DNA from: Lysobacter daejeonensis GH1-9 | GTDB lineage: Bacteria; Pseudomonadota; Gammaproteobacteria; Xanthomonadales; Xanthomonadaceae | Reading direction: 5' to 3' | Assembly: GCF_000768355.1 (NCBI RefSeq) | Contig: NZ_AVPU01000010.1 | Coordinates: 37,461-101,460 of the forward strand | Length of the DNA: 64,000 bases | Shown here: piece after piece, positions 18,312 to 30,312 of the stretch | Layout of the letters: the number at the start of each line of letters is the position of its first letter | Numbering within the stretch: the stretch's first letter is position 1 | Made by a program: the position numbers and the translations under genes | The notes under the pieces: generated by a model | What the model was told of the DNA's origin: nothing | What the model saw: only the letters and a program-made list of their open reading frames with translations | Database searches by the model: none

Positions 18312-18341
18312 AAGGTGCCCGGACCGAGGCCCGGGCACCTT
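18312..18341 (-). terminator. Terminator after leuB
   Basis: An 11-bp perfect stem (18312-18322 with 18331-18341) with an 8-nt loop lies 12 bp after the leuB stop, at the end of the ilv-leu operon. No long T-run follows. Confidence 0.6.
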
Positions 18342-18353
18342 ACGCGCGGGCCC

Positions 18354-19442
18354 TCAATCGCGCATCACCACCGCGTGGCACTCAATCTGCAACTGCCGGA
18401 TCACGGCCGCCGCCGCGGCATCGGTGCCGATCGCGGGCCTGCCGCCGGCGAGGTCGCCGGTGAACTGGCCGTCGTCCAGTGCCCGGGACACGGCCAGTTC
18501 CACGCACTTGGCCTCGTCCTCCAGGCCGAGCGAGTGGCGCAGCAGCATCGCGACGCTGAGGATGGTGGCGTACGGGTTGGCGATGCCGCGGCCGGCGATG
18601 TCCGGCGCGGAGCCGTGGATCGGCTCGTACAGGCCAACGCGACCTTCGCCCAGCGAGGCGGAGGGCAGCAGGCCCAGCGAGCCGGCGAGCATCGAGGCCT
18701 CGTCGGTGAGGATGTCGCCGAACATGTTCTCGGTGACGATCACGTCGTACTCGCGCGGCTTGGCCAGCAGGTGCATGGCCATCGAATCGACCAGCTGGTG
18801 CTCGAGGGTGATGTCGGGGAACTCGTCGCGGACGATGCGGGTGGCGGTTTCGCGCCACAACCGCGAGGTCTCCAGCACGTTGGCCTTGTCCACCGAGGTG
18901 ACGTGGCTGCGGCGTTGGCGTGCCAGCTCGCAGGCGCGGCGCACCACGCGTTCGATCTCCGCGACGGTGTAGGTGCACAGGTCGCTGGCGGTGTCACCGC
19001 TGCGGGTCTTGTCGCCGAAGTAGATGCCTCCGGTGAGCTCGCGCACGACCAGCAGGTCGACGCCGTTGAGCAGGTGTGGCTTGATCGGCGAGGCGCCCAG
19101 CGCGGCCGGGTGCGGTTTCACCGGGCGCAGGTTGGCGTACAGGCCCAGTGCCTTGCGGATGGCGAGCAGGCCCTGTTCGGGCCGCACCTTGGCTTGCGGA
19201 TCGGACCACTTGGGGCCACCGACGGCGCCGAGCAGTACGGCGTCCGCCTTGCGGCAGGCGTCCAGCGTCGCGGCGGGCAGGGGTTCGCCGGTGGCGTCGA
19301 TGGCCGCGCCGCCGATCAGGTGTTGGCGGGTGATGAAGCGGTGGCCGTAGCGTTCGCCGACTTCGCGCAGCACGCGCACCGCCGCTTGGGTCACCTCGGG
19401 GCCGATGCCATCACCGGGCAGGACGACGATTTCAGCTTGCAT
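18354..19442 (-). CDS. leuB: 3-isopropylmalate dehydrogenase
   Basis: 362 residues. It opens [15 protein letters not shown] and has [11 protein letters not shown], the DSMAMHLL region and [24 protein letters not shown], all diagnostic of LeuB (NAD+-dependent, Mg2+). The late motif [15 protein letters not shown] binds the adenine of NAD. It oxidatively decarboxylates 3-isopropylmalate to 2-ketoisocaproate, the last leucine-specific step before transamination. Its start overlaps leuD by 11 bp, so translation is likely coupled. It is the last gene of the operon. Confidence 0.97.
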   Translation of the reverse strand: MQAEIVVLPGDGIGPEVTQAAVRVLREVGERYGHRFITRQHLIGGAAIDATGEPLPAATLDACRKADAVLLGAVGGPKWSDPQAKVRPEQGLLAIRKALGLYANLRPVKPHPAALGASPIKPHLLNGVDLLVVRELTGGIYFGDKTRSGDTASDLCTYTVAEIERVVRRACELARQRRSHVTSVDKANVLETSRLWRETATRIVRDEFPDITLEHQLVDSMAMHLLAKPREYDVIVTENMFGDILTDEASMLAGSLGLLPSASLGEGRVGLYEPIHGSAPDIAGRGIANPYATILSVAMLLRHSLGLEDEAKCVELAVSRALDDGQFTGDLAGGRPAIGTDAAAAAVIRQLQIECHAVVMRD

Positions 19443-20145
19443 GTTGTACCTCGGCGGCGGTTTGGGAAGCGCTGGAGGCGCTCGCGCGGGAAGCGACGCT
19501 GGAGTCGGCCAGGCCGCGCCAGGTGGCATCGACGTGATCCGCCAATGCGGTGTCGCCGTTACGCGCGGTGTCGTGCCGCGCAGCTTCAAAGCGGCTGATC
19601 GCCGGCGCCTGCTTGAGCAGGTAACCCAGCTGGTCCACACCTTCGATCAGGCAGGTCTGGGCGAAGGCGTCCAGCGGGAAGCGGAAAGTGCGGAAGTCCG
19701 GCAGCATCACTTCGCGCCGTGCGACGTCGATGTGCAGTTCCAGCCCGGGATTGGCCAGCAGTTCGTCGACGATCTTCTCTTCGAGCACCACGGGCAGCAG
19801 GCCGTTCTTCAGTGCGTTGCTACGGAAGATGTCGGCGATCTCGGCGCTGATCACCGCGCGCAACCCCAGGTCGCTCAGCGCCCACGGCGCGTGTTCGCGC
19901 GAAGACCCGCAGCCGAAGTTGCGGCCAGCCACCAGGATCGCCGCACCGGCGTTGGCCGGATCGTTGAACGGGAACTCGGGGTTGGGCGTGCCATCGGGCA
20001 ACGTGCGCCAGTCGCTGAAGGCGTGCTGGCCCAAGCCTTGGCGCTCGGTGGTGGTGAGGAAGCGCGCGGGGATGATCTGGTCGGTATCGATGTTGCGCTC
20101 GCGCAGTACCACGGTGCGCGAGTGCAGTTGGGTGAAGGCGCTCAT
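19432..20145 (-). CDS. leuD: 3-isopropylmalate dehydratase small subunit
   Basis: 237 residues. The LeuD core is plain: [13 protein letters not shown] near residue 18, then [17 protein letters not shown]. It pairs with LeuC to isomerise 2- to 3-isopropylmalate. It is slightly longer than the common 200-215 residues because of an Ala/Ser-rich C-terminal tail of about 30 residues that reaches into leuB. It follows leuC by 39 bp. Confidence 0.95.
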   Translation of the reverse strand: MSAFTQLHSRTVVLRERNIDTDQIIPARFLTTTERQGLGQHAFSDWRTLPDGTPNPEFPFNDPANAGAAILVAGRNFGCGSSREHAPWALSDLGLRAVISAEIADIFRSNALKNGLLPVVLEEKIVDELLANPGLELHIDVARREVMLPDFRTFRFPLDAFAQTCLIEGVDQLGYLLKQAPAISRFEAARHDTARNGDTALADHVDATWRGLADSSVASRASASSASQTAAEVQHAS

Positions 20146-20184
20146 GGGCGGCGGTCCTCGGAATTCATGGGGGCAGGCGAGCGC

Positions 20185-21653
20185 TCAGGCGACATGGCGT
20201 TCGGCCTCGTGGCGGGTGAAGGTGCGCGGATCGGTGATCTCGCCAGTGACGGCGCACACGGCCGCGGTCAGTGGCGAGGCCAATACGGTGCGTGCGCCCT
20301 TGCCCTGGCGGCCCTCGAAATTGCGATTGCTGGTGGACACGGCCAGTTGGCCGGGTCCGACCAGGTCGCCGTTCATGGCGATGCACATCGAGCAGCCCGG
20401 TTCGCGCCACTCGGCACCGGCGGCGCGGACGACGGCGTCGATGCCTTCGGCTTCCGCGTCGCGCTTGACCTGCTCGGAGCCCGGCACTACCAGCAAGCGC
20501 ACGCGTGGATGCACCTTGTGTCCGCGCAGCACCGAGGCCGCCACGCGCAGGTCGCTCAGTCGCGAGTTGGTGCAACTGCCAATGAAGACCACGTCGACCG
20601 GTTGCCCGGCGACCGGCGCATCCGCGGTGAAGCCCATGTACGCCAGCGCCTTGGCTTCGTCGCCACCGTTGGCCGCAGGCAGTGGCGCTTCGATGGTCGT
20701 GACCTGGCCCGGATGGGTGCCCCAGGTGACCGTCGGCGCGATGTCGCGCGCGTGGATGAACACCTCGCGGTCGAAGCGTGCGCCGGGATCGCTGTGCAAC
20801 GTCCTCCACTGCGCAACGGCAGCGTCAAATGCTTCGCCGTGCGGCGCGCGCGGGGTGCGACGCAGGTAGTCGAAGGTGATGTCGTCCGGTGCGACCAACC
20901 CCGCGCGGGCGCCGGCCTCGATCGACATGTTGCACACCGTCATCCGCTCGTCCATCGACAAGGCACGGATGGCCGAGCCACGGTACTCGATGACGGAGCC
21001 GGTGCCACCGTTGACGCCGATGACGCCGATCACGTGCAGGATCATGTCCTTGGCCGTGACGCCGGGTGCCAGCTCGCCTTCGACGGTGATGGAGAGGGTT
21101 CTCGGCTTGCGCTGCAGCAGGCACTGGGTGGCCAGCACGTGGCCGACCTCGCTGGTGCCGATGCCGAATGCCAATGCACCAAACGCGCCATGCGTGGCAG
21201 TGTGGCTGTCACCGCAGACAATGGTCATGCCCGGTTGGGTCAGGCCCAGCTCGGGACCGATGACATGGACGATGCCACGGTATTCGCTGTCCAGGTCGAA
21301 CAGTTCAATGCCATGGCGGGCACAATTGCGCGCCAGGGTTTCGACCTGTGCCTCGGCCTGCACGCTGTAGTACGGCAGCGTGCCGTCCGCGCGGCGCGGC
21401 AGCGTCGGGGTGGAGTGGTCCATCGTGGCCTTGGTGAGGTCCGGTCGCCGCACCGGCAGGCCGCGGGACTCGAGCTCGGTGAAGGCTTGCGGCGAAGTGA
21501 CTTCGTGGATCAAGTGCAGGTCGATGTACAGCACCGCAGGCGCGGCGTCGCTTTCGGACTCGACCAGATGGGCGTCCCACAGCTTCTCGAACAGGGTCTT
21601 GGGGGTGGTGTCGGTCATGGGGGCGGGCGTCGGTAGGGGGGAGTTGGGCGATG

Positions 21654-21657
<4 letters not shown>
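20185..21657 (-). CDS. leuC: 3-isopropylmalate dehydratase large subunit
   Basis: 490 residues from 21657, or 477 from a second in-frame ATG at 21618. I prefer 21657 because it forms an ATGA overlap with the leuA stop and has GAGGTGG upstream, while the ATG at 21618 is preceded by a C-run without a Shine-Dalgarno; the extra 13 residues look unconserved, so the shorter start remains possible. The aconitase-type signatures [36 protein letters not shown] and EPGCSMC supply the three Cys of the [4Fe-4S] cluster. It works as a heterodimer with LeuD. Confidence 0.93.
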
Positions 21658-23203
<1,546 letters not shown>

Positions 23204-23225
<22 letters not shown>

Positions 23226-23308
23226 ACAGGGTGTCCGGGCGGTGGGGAACGGCGGTCGTGGGGTGCGGACAGCGGAAGCGGACGGAGTTGGAGTCGAAGC
23301 GCGTGCAT
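23204..23308 (-). CDS. Putative leucine-rich leader peptide upstream of leuA
   Basis: A 34-residue ORF, too short for routine calling. Its ATG at 23308 has an excellent Shine-Dalgarno (GAGGAA, 23320-23315, 6 nt spacing), which overlaps the ilvA stop codon. Residues 4-13 read [10 protein letters not shown], five Leu in ten, encoded by CTT, CTC, CTC, CTT and CTG, although CTG dominates in this genome; a rare CGA sits among them. The stop (TAA, 23206-23204) lies 22 nt inside leuA in another frame. This suggests a leucine-sensing leader or a translational coupler for leuA, which has no own ribosome site. It is inferred and needs reporter or ribosome-profiling data; no terminator hairpin is visible in the gap. 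Confidence 0.5.
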
Positions 23309-23318
23309 GGTGGTTTCC

Positions 23319-24527
23319 TCAGGCGCAGGCCTGTGCTGTGAAAGGGGATGGCGAAGCGGCACGGAGGCAGGCGGTGGGATCGGGAACGGATTGGGCGCGA
23401 CGGGCGGAGAGCGCCGCGATGGCGGGCTCCAGGATGTCGGCGCTGCGCACGCGCTGGCGCGGCTTGCGCGGCGCGCGCGGACGCACCTCGGACAGCAACT
23501 GCGCCAGCACGGCGGCGTCGATATTGCCGCCGGATACCACGGCGCACTTGCGCCTGCTGGCCACCCGACGGCCTGCGGCCAACGCCAGCGCACCTGCGCC
23601 TTCGGCGATGACGTGTTCTTCCAGCGCCAGCCGCACCAGCGTCTCGCGCAGTTCGGCTTCGCGCACCACCACGATGTCGTCGAGCAGGTCGTGCAGCACG
23701 CGCTGGGTCAGCTGGCCGGGTTCCTTGACCTTGACGCCGTCCGCCAGCGTTGCCGCCGATTCGCGCACGCTGTGGTCGCCGCGCAGCGCACGCGCCATCG
23801 AGTCCACGCCTTCAACCTGCGCGCCGATGATGCGTATGCCCTGCGATTTCAGCGCCAGTGCAACGCCGGCAGCCAGTCCGCCACCGCCGATCGGGACCAG
23901 CACGGTGTCGGGTGCGAGCGCGGCCATCTCCAGGCCAACGGTGCCCTGGCCGGCAATCACGTCCGGATCATCGAAGGCGGACAGCAGGCGGTAGTCGTTC
24001 TGCTGCGCCAGTGCCAGCGCGAAGGCCTTGGCCTCGTCGTAGTTGTCGCCGTGCAGGCGGACGGTGGCGCCCCAATGGGCGACACCGGCGATCTTGGTCT
24101 GCGGCGCGGTCCGCGGCATCACCGCGATCACCGGATGACGCAGGCGGTAGCCGGCCCAGGCAAGGCCCTGCGCGTGGTTGCCGGCGGAGGCGGCAACGAT
24201 GGGGCGGTGGTCGCCGCGCTCGCGTGCGGCCAGCAGTGCGTTCATCGCGCCACGCACCTTGTAGGAGCCGGTGCGCTGCAGGTTCTCCAACTTCAGCCAA
24301 CAGCCGAAGCGTTCGGCGAAGTGCAGCGGCGTGGCGGCCAGATGCGGGCGCAGCCGTGCCTGCGCGGCCAGCACGTCGGAGGCGGTAACACCCGCGGCCG
24401 AGCCCCGGGCGGCGGCGACGCGAGCGGCGTTCGTGGCATCACCCAACTCACGCGTGACGGTGCTGCCGCCAGCAGCGCCGGCATGATCCGCGCGTACATC
24501 GCCGACAGTGGCTGTGTCGTCAGACAT
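23319..24527 (-). CDS. ilvA: Threonine ammonia-lyase (threonine dehydratase), short form
   Basis: 402 residues. The PLP lysine lies in GSYKVRGA, and GGGGLAAG binds the PLP phosphate. It deaminates threonine to 2-ketobutyrate, the entry to isoleucine. Biosynthetic IlvA proteins of E. coli type have about 514 residues with a C-terminal ACT-like, isoleucine-binding region. Here the catalytic domain ends near residue 340 and only about 60 low-complexity residues follow, so it resembles the short TdcB-like/Xanthomonad form and may lack classical feedback control. It overlaps ilvE by 8 bp. The first 50 residues are Ala/Gly/Thr-rich and could be over-called. Confidence 0.92.
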   Translation of the reverse strand: MSDDTATVGDVRADHAGAAGGSTVTRELGDATNAARVAAARGSAAGVTASDVLAAQARLRPHLAATPLHFAERFGCWLKLENLQRTGSYKVRGAMNALLAARERGDHRPIVAASAGNHAQGLAWAGYRLRHPVIAVMPRTAPQTKIAGVAHWGATVRLHGDNYDEAKAFALALAQQNDYRLLSAFDDPDVIAGQGTVGLEMAALAPDTVLVPIGGGGLAAGVALALKSQGIRIIGAQVEGVDSMARALRGDHSVRESAATLADGVKVKEPGQLTQRVLHDLLDDIVVVREAELRETLVRLALEEHVIAEGAGALALAAGRRVASRRKCAVVSGGNIDAAVLAQLLSEVRPRAPRKPRQRVRSADILEPAIAALSARRAQSVPDPTACLRAASPSPFTAQACA

Positions 24528-25446
24528 GGGTCAACCACTCCGCGCGCCTGGCTTCCTCGCCATGGACCACGCGCTGGTACAGCGCGGCGACGTCGCGACC
24601 GACCCGGTCGGCTTCGAAACGCCGCTCCTCGATGCCGGCAATGCGCGCCACCTCGGCCGCGGTACCGACGATGAACACCTCGTCGGCCTGCTTCAGCTCG
24701 TCCAGCGTCACCGCGCGCGATTCGGCGCCGGTCAGCTTCAGCAGCGTGTCGCGGGTGACGCCCGGCAGCGCATCGCGGTGCTCGACGGCGGTGATCCGTC
24801 CATCTCGCACCATGAACACGTTGGCGCCGGTGCACTCGACCACGTAGCCGTCGGTGTCGGTGAACAGCGCTTCGTCGAAGCCCCGGCGCTTGGCCTCGTG
24901 CTTGGCCAGGATGGAGTTGATGTAGGCGCCGCCCAGCTTCAGTGGTGGCAGCGAGGTCGCCGGGTTGCGCCGCCAACTCGACACGGCCAGGCGCGCGCCT
25001 TCGCCGCCGATGTGCACCAGCGTGGGGAAGGTGGCGACCATCAGGTGCTGCGACTGCGGGCCCACATCCAGACCGATCGAGCCGGTGCCGCACCACGCCA
25101 GCGGACGGATGTAGGCGTCGCGATGGCCATTGCGGCGCAGCGTCGCCAGCGTGGCCTCGCTGGCCTGTTCGACGTCGAAGCGGATGCCCAGCAACTCGGC
25201 ACCCTTGCGCATGCGCTCCAGGTGCTCGGGCAGGCGGAACACGGCCGCGCCGCCGTCGTCCAGTGCATAGCTGCGGATGCCCTCGAATACCGAGCTGCCG
25301 TAATGCATGGCATGCGTGGTCACCGGTGACTGCGGTGAATCGGCGTCGACGAAAGCACCATCCAACCATGCCTGTAGCGCGCGTGGCGCGGTGTCGTGGG
25401 CGGCCTGCTCCAGCGCAGCGGTTGCAGCGGTCTCGTTCAGCGACAT
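24520..25446 (-). CDS. ilvE: Branched-chain amino acid aminotransferase
   Basis: 308 residues, class IV PLP aminotransferase. HYGSSVFEGIRSY, YIRPLAWCG and GFDEALFTDTDGYVVECTGANVF are typical of IlvE. The likely PLP lysine is in PPLKLGGAYINS, where the usual G-N-Y is G-A-Y. It transaminates the keto acids of Ile, Val and Leu with glutamate. Its position between ilvM and ilvA places the common last step within the operon. It overlaps ilvM by 10 bp and ilvA by 8 bp. Confidence 0.95.
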   Translation of the reverse strand: MSLNETAATAALEQAAHDTAPRALQAWLDGAFVDADSPQSPVTTHAMHYGSSVFEGIRSYALDDGGAAVFRLPEHLERMRKGAELLGIRFDVEQASEATLATLRRNGHRDAYIRPLAWCGTGSIGLDVGPQSQHLMVATFPTLVHIGGEGARLAVSSWRRNPATSLPPLKLGGAYINSILAKHEAKRRGFDEALFTDTDGYVVECTGANVFMVRDGRITAVEHRDALPGVTRDTLLKLTGAESRAVTLDELKQADEVFIVGTAAEVARIAGIEERRFEADRVGRDVAALYQRVVHGEEARRAEWLTHV

Positions 25447-25676
25447 GGCGAGACCTCGACGGCCAGGCAGTCATACAGCTTTTCCAGCTGCGACTGCAGC
25501 GAGTCGGCCGAGCGGTCGCCCTCCACCGCCAGGCGCAGGTGCCAGCGGTCGCCGTCGGATTGGGTTTCGCCGTCCACGCTGACGGGGCGGAAGCCGCGGC
25601 GCTCGGCGGTGCCCAGCACGCGGGTCAGGGCGCCTTCGGCGCGACGCAGGGTCAGGTCAAGTTGGTAGCGTTGCAT
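25437..25676 (-). CDS. ilvM: Acetolactate synthase small (regulatory) subunit, ACT domain, IlvM type
   Basis: 79 residues from the ATG at 25676. The sequence ([29 protein letters not shown]) fits a single ACT domain of the short IlvM class rather than the 160-residue IlvH/IlvN class. It stabilises and tunes the catalytic subunit IlvG. Its start lies 20 bp inside ilvG, so the two should be translated together. Confidence 0.85.
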   Translation of the reverse strand: MQRYQLDLTLRRAEGALTRVLGTAERRGFRPVSVDGETQSDGDRWHLRLAVEGDRSADSLQSQLEKLYDCLAVEVSPCR

Positions 25677-27348
25677 GGCGCACCTCGCTGGCATGGGGAC
25701 GGGGGTCGAACATCATCTGGGCGTTGTTGCGGTTGGGCGGGACCAGTGGCCACACGTTGGCCGCGGCGTCGATGGCGACGTGCAGCAGGGCCGGTCCGGG
25801 GGTGGCGAGCAACTGGCGCAGCGCGTCTTCCATCGACGCGGCCTGGTCCAGGTGGAAGCTCTTGATGCCGAAGGCCTCGGCCAGCGCGACGAAGTCGGGG
25901 TTGTCCGACAGGTCGGTCTCCGAGTAGCGCTCTTCGAAGAAGATCTCCTGCCACTGGCGGACCATGCCCAGGCGCTGGTTGTCGAGCAGCACGATCTTCA
26001 CCGGCAGCTGATAACGGCCCAGCGTGGCCAGCTCCTGCACGTTCATCAGGAACGAGCCGTCGCCGCTGACGCACACCACCTGCGCGTCGCGGCACGCCAT
26101 TTGCGCGCCGAACGCGGCCGGAAGGCCAAAGCCCATCGCACCCAGTGCGCCGCTGGTCAGGTGTTTGCGCGGGTCGTTGAAGCGCCAGTGCTGGGCCACC
26201 CACATCTGGTGCTGGCCAACGTCACAGGCGACCACGGCCGACGGCGCCAGCTCCGACAAACGCTTCAGCAGCGCCGGTGCGTACACGTCATCACCGGGTG
26301 CGTCATAACGCACGGCGTACTGGTGCTTGCGCTCCAGGCACTGCGCGCGCCATGCCGAGCACTCGGGCATCGCGGTGGCCAGCTGGTTCAGGCTGGTGCG
26401 CAGGTCGCCGCGCACGCCGACGTGGGCGTGGCGTAGCTTGCCGATCTCCGCCGCATCCACATCCAGATGGATGACCCTGGCGTTGGGCGCGAACTCGCTC
26501 AACTTGCCGGTGGCGCGGTCGTCGAAGCGCGCGCCGACCACCACCAGCAAGTCGGCCTCCTGCACGGCCAGATTGGCCTCGCGTGTGCCGTGCATGCCCA
26601 GCATGCCCAGGTTGAGCGCATGGTTGGCCGGCAGCGCACCGATACCGCGCAGGGTCAGCACGGTCGGCACCTGCGCGGCCTCGACAAAGGTGCGGAACTC
26701 GGCCACCGCATCGCCCAGCGCGATGCCGCCGCCACCGTAGACCACCGGCTTGCGCGCCTTCGACAGCAGATCCAGCGCAGCGACCAACGTCGCGCTGTCG
26801 GCATGCGGCACCGGGTCCACCGCGGCCGGCACGTGCGCAGCCAGATGCGCGGCATCCGCCACCTGCACGTTCTTCGGCAGGTCGATCAGCACCGGGCCGG
26901 GGCGGCCGGAACGCGCCAGGCGGAACGCCTCGCGGACCATCTCCGGCAGCTCATCGACGCTGCGCGGCAGGAAGCTGTGCTTGACGATCGGCAGGGTCAT
27001 GCCGAACACGTCCACTTCCTGGAACGCATCGGTGCCCATCAGCGCGGTCGGCACCTGGCCCGTGATCACCACCATCGGCACCGAATCCAGCATCGCGTCG
27101 GCGATGCCGGTGATCAGGTTGGTGGCGCCCGGGCCGGACGTCGCCACGCACACCCCGACCCGTCCGCTGGCGCGGGCGTAACCGTTGGCGGCGAAGGCGG
27201 CGCCCTGCTCGTGGCGCACCAGGACGTGCTTCAGGCCGGAGCCGTACAGCGCGTCATAGAACGGCATGATCGCGCCGCCGGGGTACCCGAACAGCGTGTC
27301 AACGCCCTCCGCGGCCAGTGCGCGCACCAGCCACTGCGACCCGTTCAT
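25657..27348 (-). CDS. ilvG: Acetolactate synthase catalytic subunit
   Basis: 563 residues. ThDP-enzyme signatures are present: the N-terminal [13 protein letters not shown] and [16 protein letters not shown] (catalytic Glu), the central FAD-type domain, and the C-terminal [29 protein letters not shown] diphosphate/Mg2+ motif. It makes acetolactate for Val/Leu and acetohydroxybutyrate for Ile. I chose the ATG at 27348 because it gives an ATGA overlap with the ilvC stop and begins at the conserved N-terminus. With IlvM it should form a valine-tolerant type II-like enzyme, an inference from the family. Confidence 0.96.
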   Translation of the reverse strand: MNGSQWLVRALAAEGVDTLFGYPGGAIMPFYDALYGSGLKHVLVRHEQGAAFAANGYARASGRVGVCVATSGPGATNLITGIADAMLDSVPMVVITGQVPTALMGTDAFQEVDVFGMTLPIVKHSFLPRSVDELPEMVREAFRLARSGRPGPVLIDLPKNVQVADAAHLAAHVPAAVDPVPHADSATLVAALDLLSKARKPVVYGGGGIALGDAVAEFRTFVEAAQVPTVLTLRGIGALPANHALNLGMLGMHGTREANLAVQEADLLVVVGARFDDRATGKLSEFAPNARVIHLDVDAAEIGKLRHAHVGVRGDLRTSLNQLATAMPECSAWRAQCLERKHQYAVRYDAPGDDVYAPALLKRLSELAPSAVVACDVGQHQMWVAQHWRFNDPRKHLTSGALGAMGFGLPAAFGAQMACRDAQVVCVSGDGSFLMNVQELATLGRYQLPVKIVLLDNQRLGMVRQWQEIFFEERYSETDLSDNPDFVALAEAFGIKSFHLDQAASMEDALRQLLATPGPALLHVAIDAAANVWPLVPPNRNNAQMMFDPRPHASEVRHATLPT

Positions 27349-28382
27349 GCAGCGGCCTGCTCGGTTTTTGCGGCGGCGTTGGCCGCGGTGGATGACGCCG
27401 GCTGTGCGCTCGGTTGCGGGGCAGTCGACAGCCACGCCATCGCCGCGCGCAGCTTCTTGCCGGTGGCCTCGATCGGATGGTCGAGGTCGGCCTGCTTCAT
27501 CGCCTTGTAGTTCGCGTTGCCGGCCTTGTATTCGGCGATCCACTGCCGCGCGAAGGTGCCGTCCTGGATCTCGGTGAGCACCTTCTTCATCTGCGCCTTG
27601 GTGTGTTCGTCGACGATGTACGGGCCGCGGGTGAGTGCGCCGTACTGCGCGGTCTCGCTGATGAACTCGTGCATGCGGGTGATGCCGCCTTCGTAGAACA
27701 GGTCGACGATCAACTTCAGCTCGTGCAGGCACTCGTAGTAGGCGACTTCGGGCTGGTAGCCGGCCTCGACCAGCGTCTCCCAGCCGGCCTGCACCAGCTT
27801 GGTCGCGCCACCGCACAGCACGGCCTGCTCGCCGAACAGGTCGGTCTCGGTTTCCTCCTTGAAGGTGGTCTTGATCGCGTTCTGGCGTGCGCCGCCGATG
27901 CCGCCGCAGTAGGTCAGCGCGAACTGCTCGGCCTTGCCGCTCTTGTCCTGGTACACCGCGTACACCGACGGCACGCCGCGGCCGATCTCGTACTCGCGGC
28001 GGACCAGCGCGCCCGGACCCTTCGGCGCGACGAGCACCACGTCGAGGTCGGCGCGCGGGGTGATCTGGCCGTAGTGCACGTTGAAGCCATGCGCGAACAG
28101 CAGGCAGGCGCCTTGCGCGATGTTCGGCTCGATGACGTCGGTGTAGAGCTGTGCCTGCACCATGTCCGGCGTCAACACCGCGACCAGCTCCGCGCCAGCG
28201 ACGGCTTCGGCCGGCGTCTTGACGGTGAAGCCATCGGCCTTGGCCTTGATCTCGGTCGGGCCGCCGGGGCGCAGGCCGATCGTGACGTCGAAGCCGGAGT
28301 CGCGCAGGTTGAGCGCGTGCGCGCGGCCCTGGCTGCCGTAGCCGACGATGGCGATGCGGGGGCGGGAGGAGGGAGTGGTCAT
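27345..28382 (-). CDS. ilvC: Ketol-acid reductoisomerase, class I (short form)
   Basis: 345 residues. It opens [21 protein letters not shown], the Rossmann NADPH motif. The knotted C-terminal domain is present with [16 protein letters not shown] (Mg2+-binding Asp/Glu) and [19 protein letters not shown]. This single-knot length is class I, unlike the 490-residue E. coli enzyme. It converts acetolactate to dihydroxyisovalerate. A 55-bp gap with an AGGA site separates it from ilvD. The C-terminal 25 residues are an Ala-rich tail. Confidence 0.97.
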   Translation of the reverse strand: MTTPSSRPRIAIVGYGSQGRAHALNLRDSGFDVTIGLRPGGPTEIKAKADGFTVKTPAEAVAGAELVAVLTPDMVQAQLYTDVIEPNIAQGACLLFAHGFNVHYGQITPRADLDVVLVAPKGPGALVRREYEIGRGVPSVYAVYQDKSGKAEQFALTYCGGIGGARQNAIKTTFKEETETDLFGEQAVLCGGATKLVQAGWETLVEAGYQPEVAYYECLHELKLIVDLFYEGGITRMHEFISETAQYGALTRGPYIVDEHTKAQMKKVLTEIQDGTFARQWIAEYKAGNANYKAMKQADLDHPIEATGKKLRAAMAWLSTAPQPSAQPASSTAANAAAKTEQAAA

Positions 28383-28437
28383 CGGAGTGTCCTGGTGAAA
28401 AGGGGAAGTGGAGCGGTGGAGGGAGTAGGGCGGTGCG

Positions 28438-30174
28438 TCAGGCGGATACCGCCTCACGGATCGGTGTTGCGGGCGCCGCATCGACCAGCGTTGCGGCGAT
28501 GGCGCGGCCCTGCAGCGGGCCGGGCGCGGTAACCGCACCCTGCGAGGCCGAACTGACCAGCCGCGCGTACTTGGCCAGTGCGCCGGTGGTGACGCGCGGG
28601 GGGATCCGCTTGGGTTCACGTGCGGTCAGGTCGGCGTCCACGTCGATGCGACGCGTGGCCACATCGATCCGCACCGTGTCGCCTTCGCGCAGGCGCGCGA
28701 TCGGGCCGCCGTGCGCGGCTTCCGGCGCGACGTGGCCCACCATGAAACCGTAGGTGGCGCCGCTGAAACGTCCATCGGTGATCAGCGCGACGTCATTGCC
28801 GAGGCCCTGGCCGACCAGCGCGGCGGTGACCGCCAGCATCTCGCGCATGCCCGGGCCGCCCGCGGGGCCTTCGAAGCGGATGACGATCACGTCACCGGCC
28901 TGGATCTGGCGCGCCTGCACCGCAGCGAAACAGGCGTCCTCGGAATCGAACACGCGCGCCGGCCCTTCGAAATGCGAACGCCCATGGCCGGCCAGCTTGA
29001 CGATGCAGCCTTCCGGGGCCAGGTCGCCGTAGAGGATCGCGAAGCCACCGCTGGGCTTGAGCGGCTGCGCGACCGGGCGCACCACGTCCTGCGCGCCGAA
29101 GGCGGGCAGCGCGTCCAGTTCGGCGAAGAACGAGCGCCCGGTGACGGTGGGCACGTCCTCCAACATGTCGGCGGCGCGCAGTTCATGTGCGACCAGTGCG
29201 TTGCCGCCAAACGTGAACATCTCCGCCGCGGTGTAGCGGCCACCCGGCTTGAGGTCGGCGATCACCGGCGTGGCGGATGCGGACTGGAACTCCTCCAGCC
29301 CGAACTCGACGCCCGCCTCGTGGGCGATGGCCAGCAGGTGCATGGCGCAGTTGGTGGAGCCGGCGGTGGCCGACACCGCGCGCGCCGCGTTGCGCAGCGA
29401 GGCAGGGGTGACCAGTTGGCGCGGGGTGGCAGCGCCGTCGCGCAGGCGCTGCATCACCAGCTCGCCGCAGCGACGCGCGGCGGCGGGCTTGTCGGCGTGC
29501 ACCGCCGGGATGTCGTTGGCCTGCAGCGGCGACAGGCCCAGGAACGTCAGCACCATCGCCATGGTGTTGGCGGTGAACTGGCCGCCGCATGCGCCCGCGC
29601 CGGGGCAGGCATGGGTCTCGACCTGGCGCAGGCCGGCGTCATCGATGCGCCCGGCGGCATGCGCGCCCACGGCCTCGAACACGTTCTGCACGGTCAGGTT
29701 CTGCGCAGTGCCGTCCTTCGCGTGGCACTGCCCCGGCATGATCGTGCCGCCGTAGAGGACGACGGTGGGGATGTCCAGGCGCGCCGCCGCCATCGCCGCG
29801 GCGGGGATGGTCTTGTCGCAGCCGACCAGCAGCACCATCGCGTCCAGGCAGTGGCCATTGACCGCGATCTCGATGGAGTCGGCGATCACCTCGCGCGAGG
29901 CCAGCGAATTGCGCATGCCTTCGCTGCCCATCGCGATGCCGTCGGTGACGGCGATGGTGTTGAACTCCACCGCGGTGCCGCCGCCGGCCTGGATGCCTTC
30001 GCGCACGTCGCGGGCCAAGTCGCGCAGGGTGATGTTGCACGGCGAGACGTCGGTCCAGGTGCTGACCACCGCGACCAGCGGCTTGGCGATCGCGGCGTCG
30101 TCCAGCCCGGTGGCGCGCAGCATGGCGCGTGCGGGGGCGTGGGCGGGACCGGCTTTGATGGCGTCACTTCTCAC
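28438..30174 (-). CDS. ilvD: Dihydroxy-acid dehydratase
   Basis: 578 residues of the IlvD/Edd family. The iron-sulfur cysteines lie in [21 protein letters not shown] and [19 protein letters not shown]. It dehydrates dihydroxyisovalerate and dihydroxymethylvalerate to the keto acids. It starts with GTG at 30174, preceded by AAGGAAAT. It is the first structural gene of the ilv-leu operon and lies 40 bp after an attenuator-type terminator, so its transcription should depend on read-through controlled by the ilvL leader. Confidence 0.95.
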   Translation of the reverse strand: MRSDAIKAGPAHAPARAMLRATGLDDAAIAKPLVAVVSTWTDVSPCNITLRDLARDVREGIQAGGGTAVEFNTIAVTDGIAMGSEGMRNSLASREVIADSIEIAVNGHCLDAMVLLVGCDKTIPAAAMAAARLDIPTVVLYGGTIMPGQCHAKDGTAQNLTVQNVFEAVGAHAAGRIDDAGLRQVETHACPGAGACGGQFTANTMAMVLTFLGLSPLQANDIPAVHADKPAAARRCGELVMQRLRDGAATPRQLVTPASLRNAARAVSATAGSTNCAMHLLAIAHEAGVEFGLEEFQSASATPVIADLKPGGRYTAAEMFTFGGNALVAHELRAADMLEDVPTVTGRSFFAELDALPAFGAQDVVRPVAQPLKPSGGFAILYGDLAPEGCIVKLAGHGRSHFEGPARVFDSEDACFAAVQARQIQAGDVIVIRFEGPAGGPGMREMLAVTAALVGQGLGNDVALITDGRFSGATYGFMVGHVAPEAAHGGPIARLREGDTVRIDVATRRIDVDADLTAREPKRIPPRVTTGALAKYARLVSSASQGAVTAPGPLQGRAIAATLVDAAPATPIREAVSA

Positions 30175-30215
30175 GAACTGGATTTCCTTGTTGGAAAGGT
30201 TCCAGGCCGCAGAAA

Positions 30216-30312
30216 CGAAAAACCCCGCGCCTTTTTGGGGCGCGGGGTTCAGGTTCTGCTTCCTGGGCTGTTTGTCGGCTTGCTTTGCCTACACGTGCCC
30301 GAACCCCGCGCC
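30216..30312 (-). promoter_or_regulatory. ilv attenuator: alternative terminator and antiterminator stems
   Basis: Read on the minus strand, segment 2 (GGCGCGGGGTTC, 30312-30301) can pair perfectly over 12 bp with segment 3 (GAACCCCGCGCC, 30250-30239). Segment 3 can instead pair over 11 bp with segment 4 (30231-30221), closing a terminator with a 7-nt loop and followed by a T-rich run (TTTTTCGTTTC). Segments 2 and 4 are identical over their core, so the two stems exclude each other. Segment 2 is codons 42-45 of the ilvL peptide. Stalling at the Leu/Val/Ile codons just before it would leave segment 2 free and permit read-through into ilvD. Confidence 0.85.
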
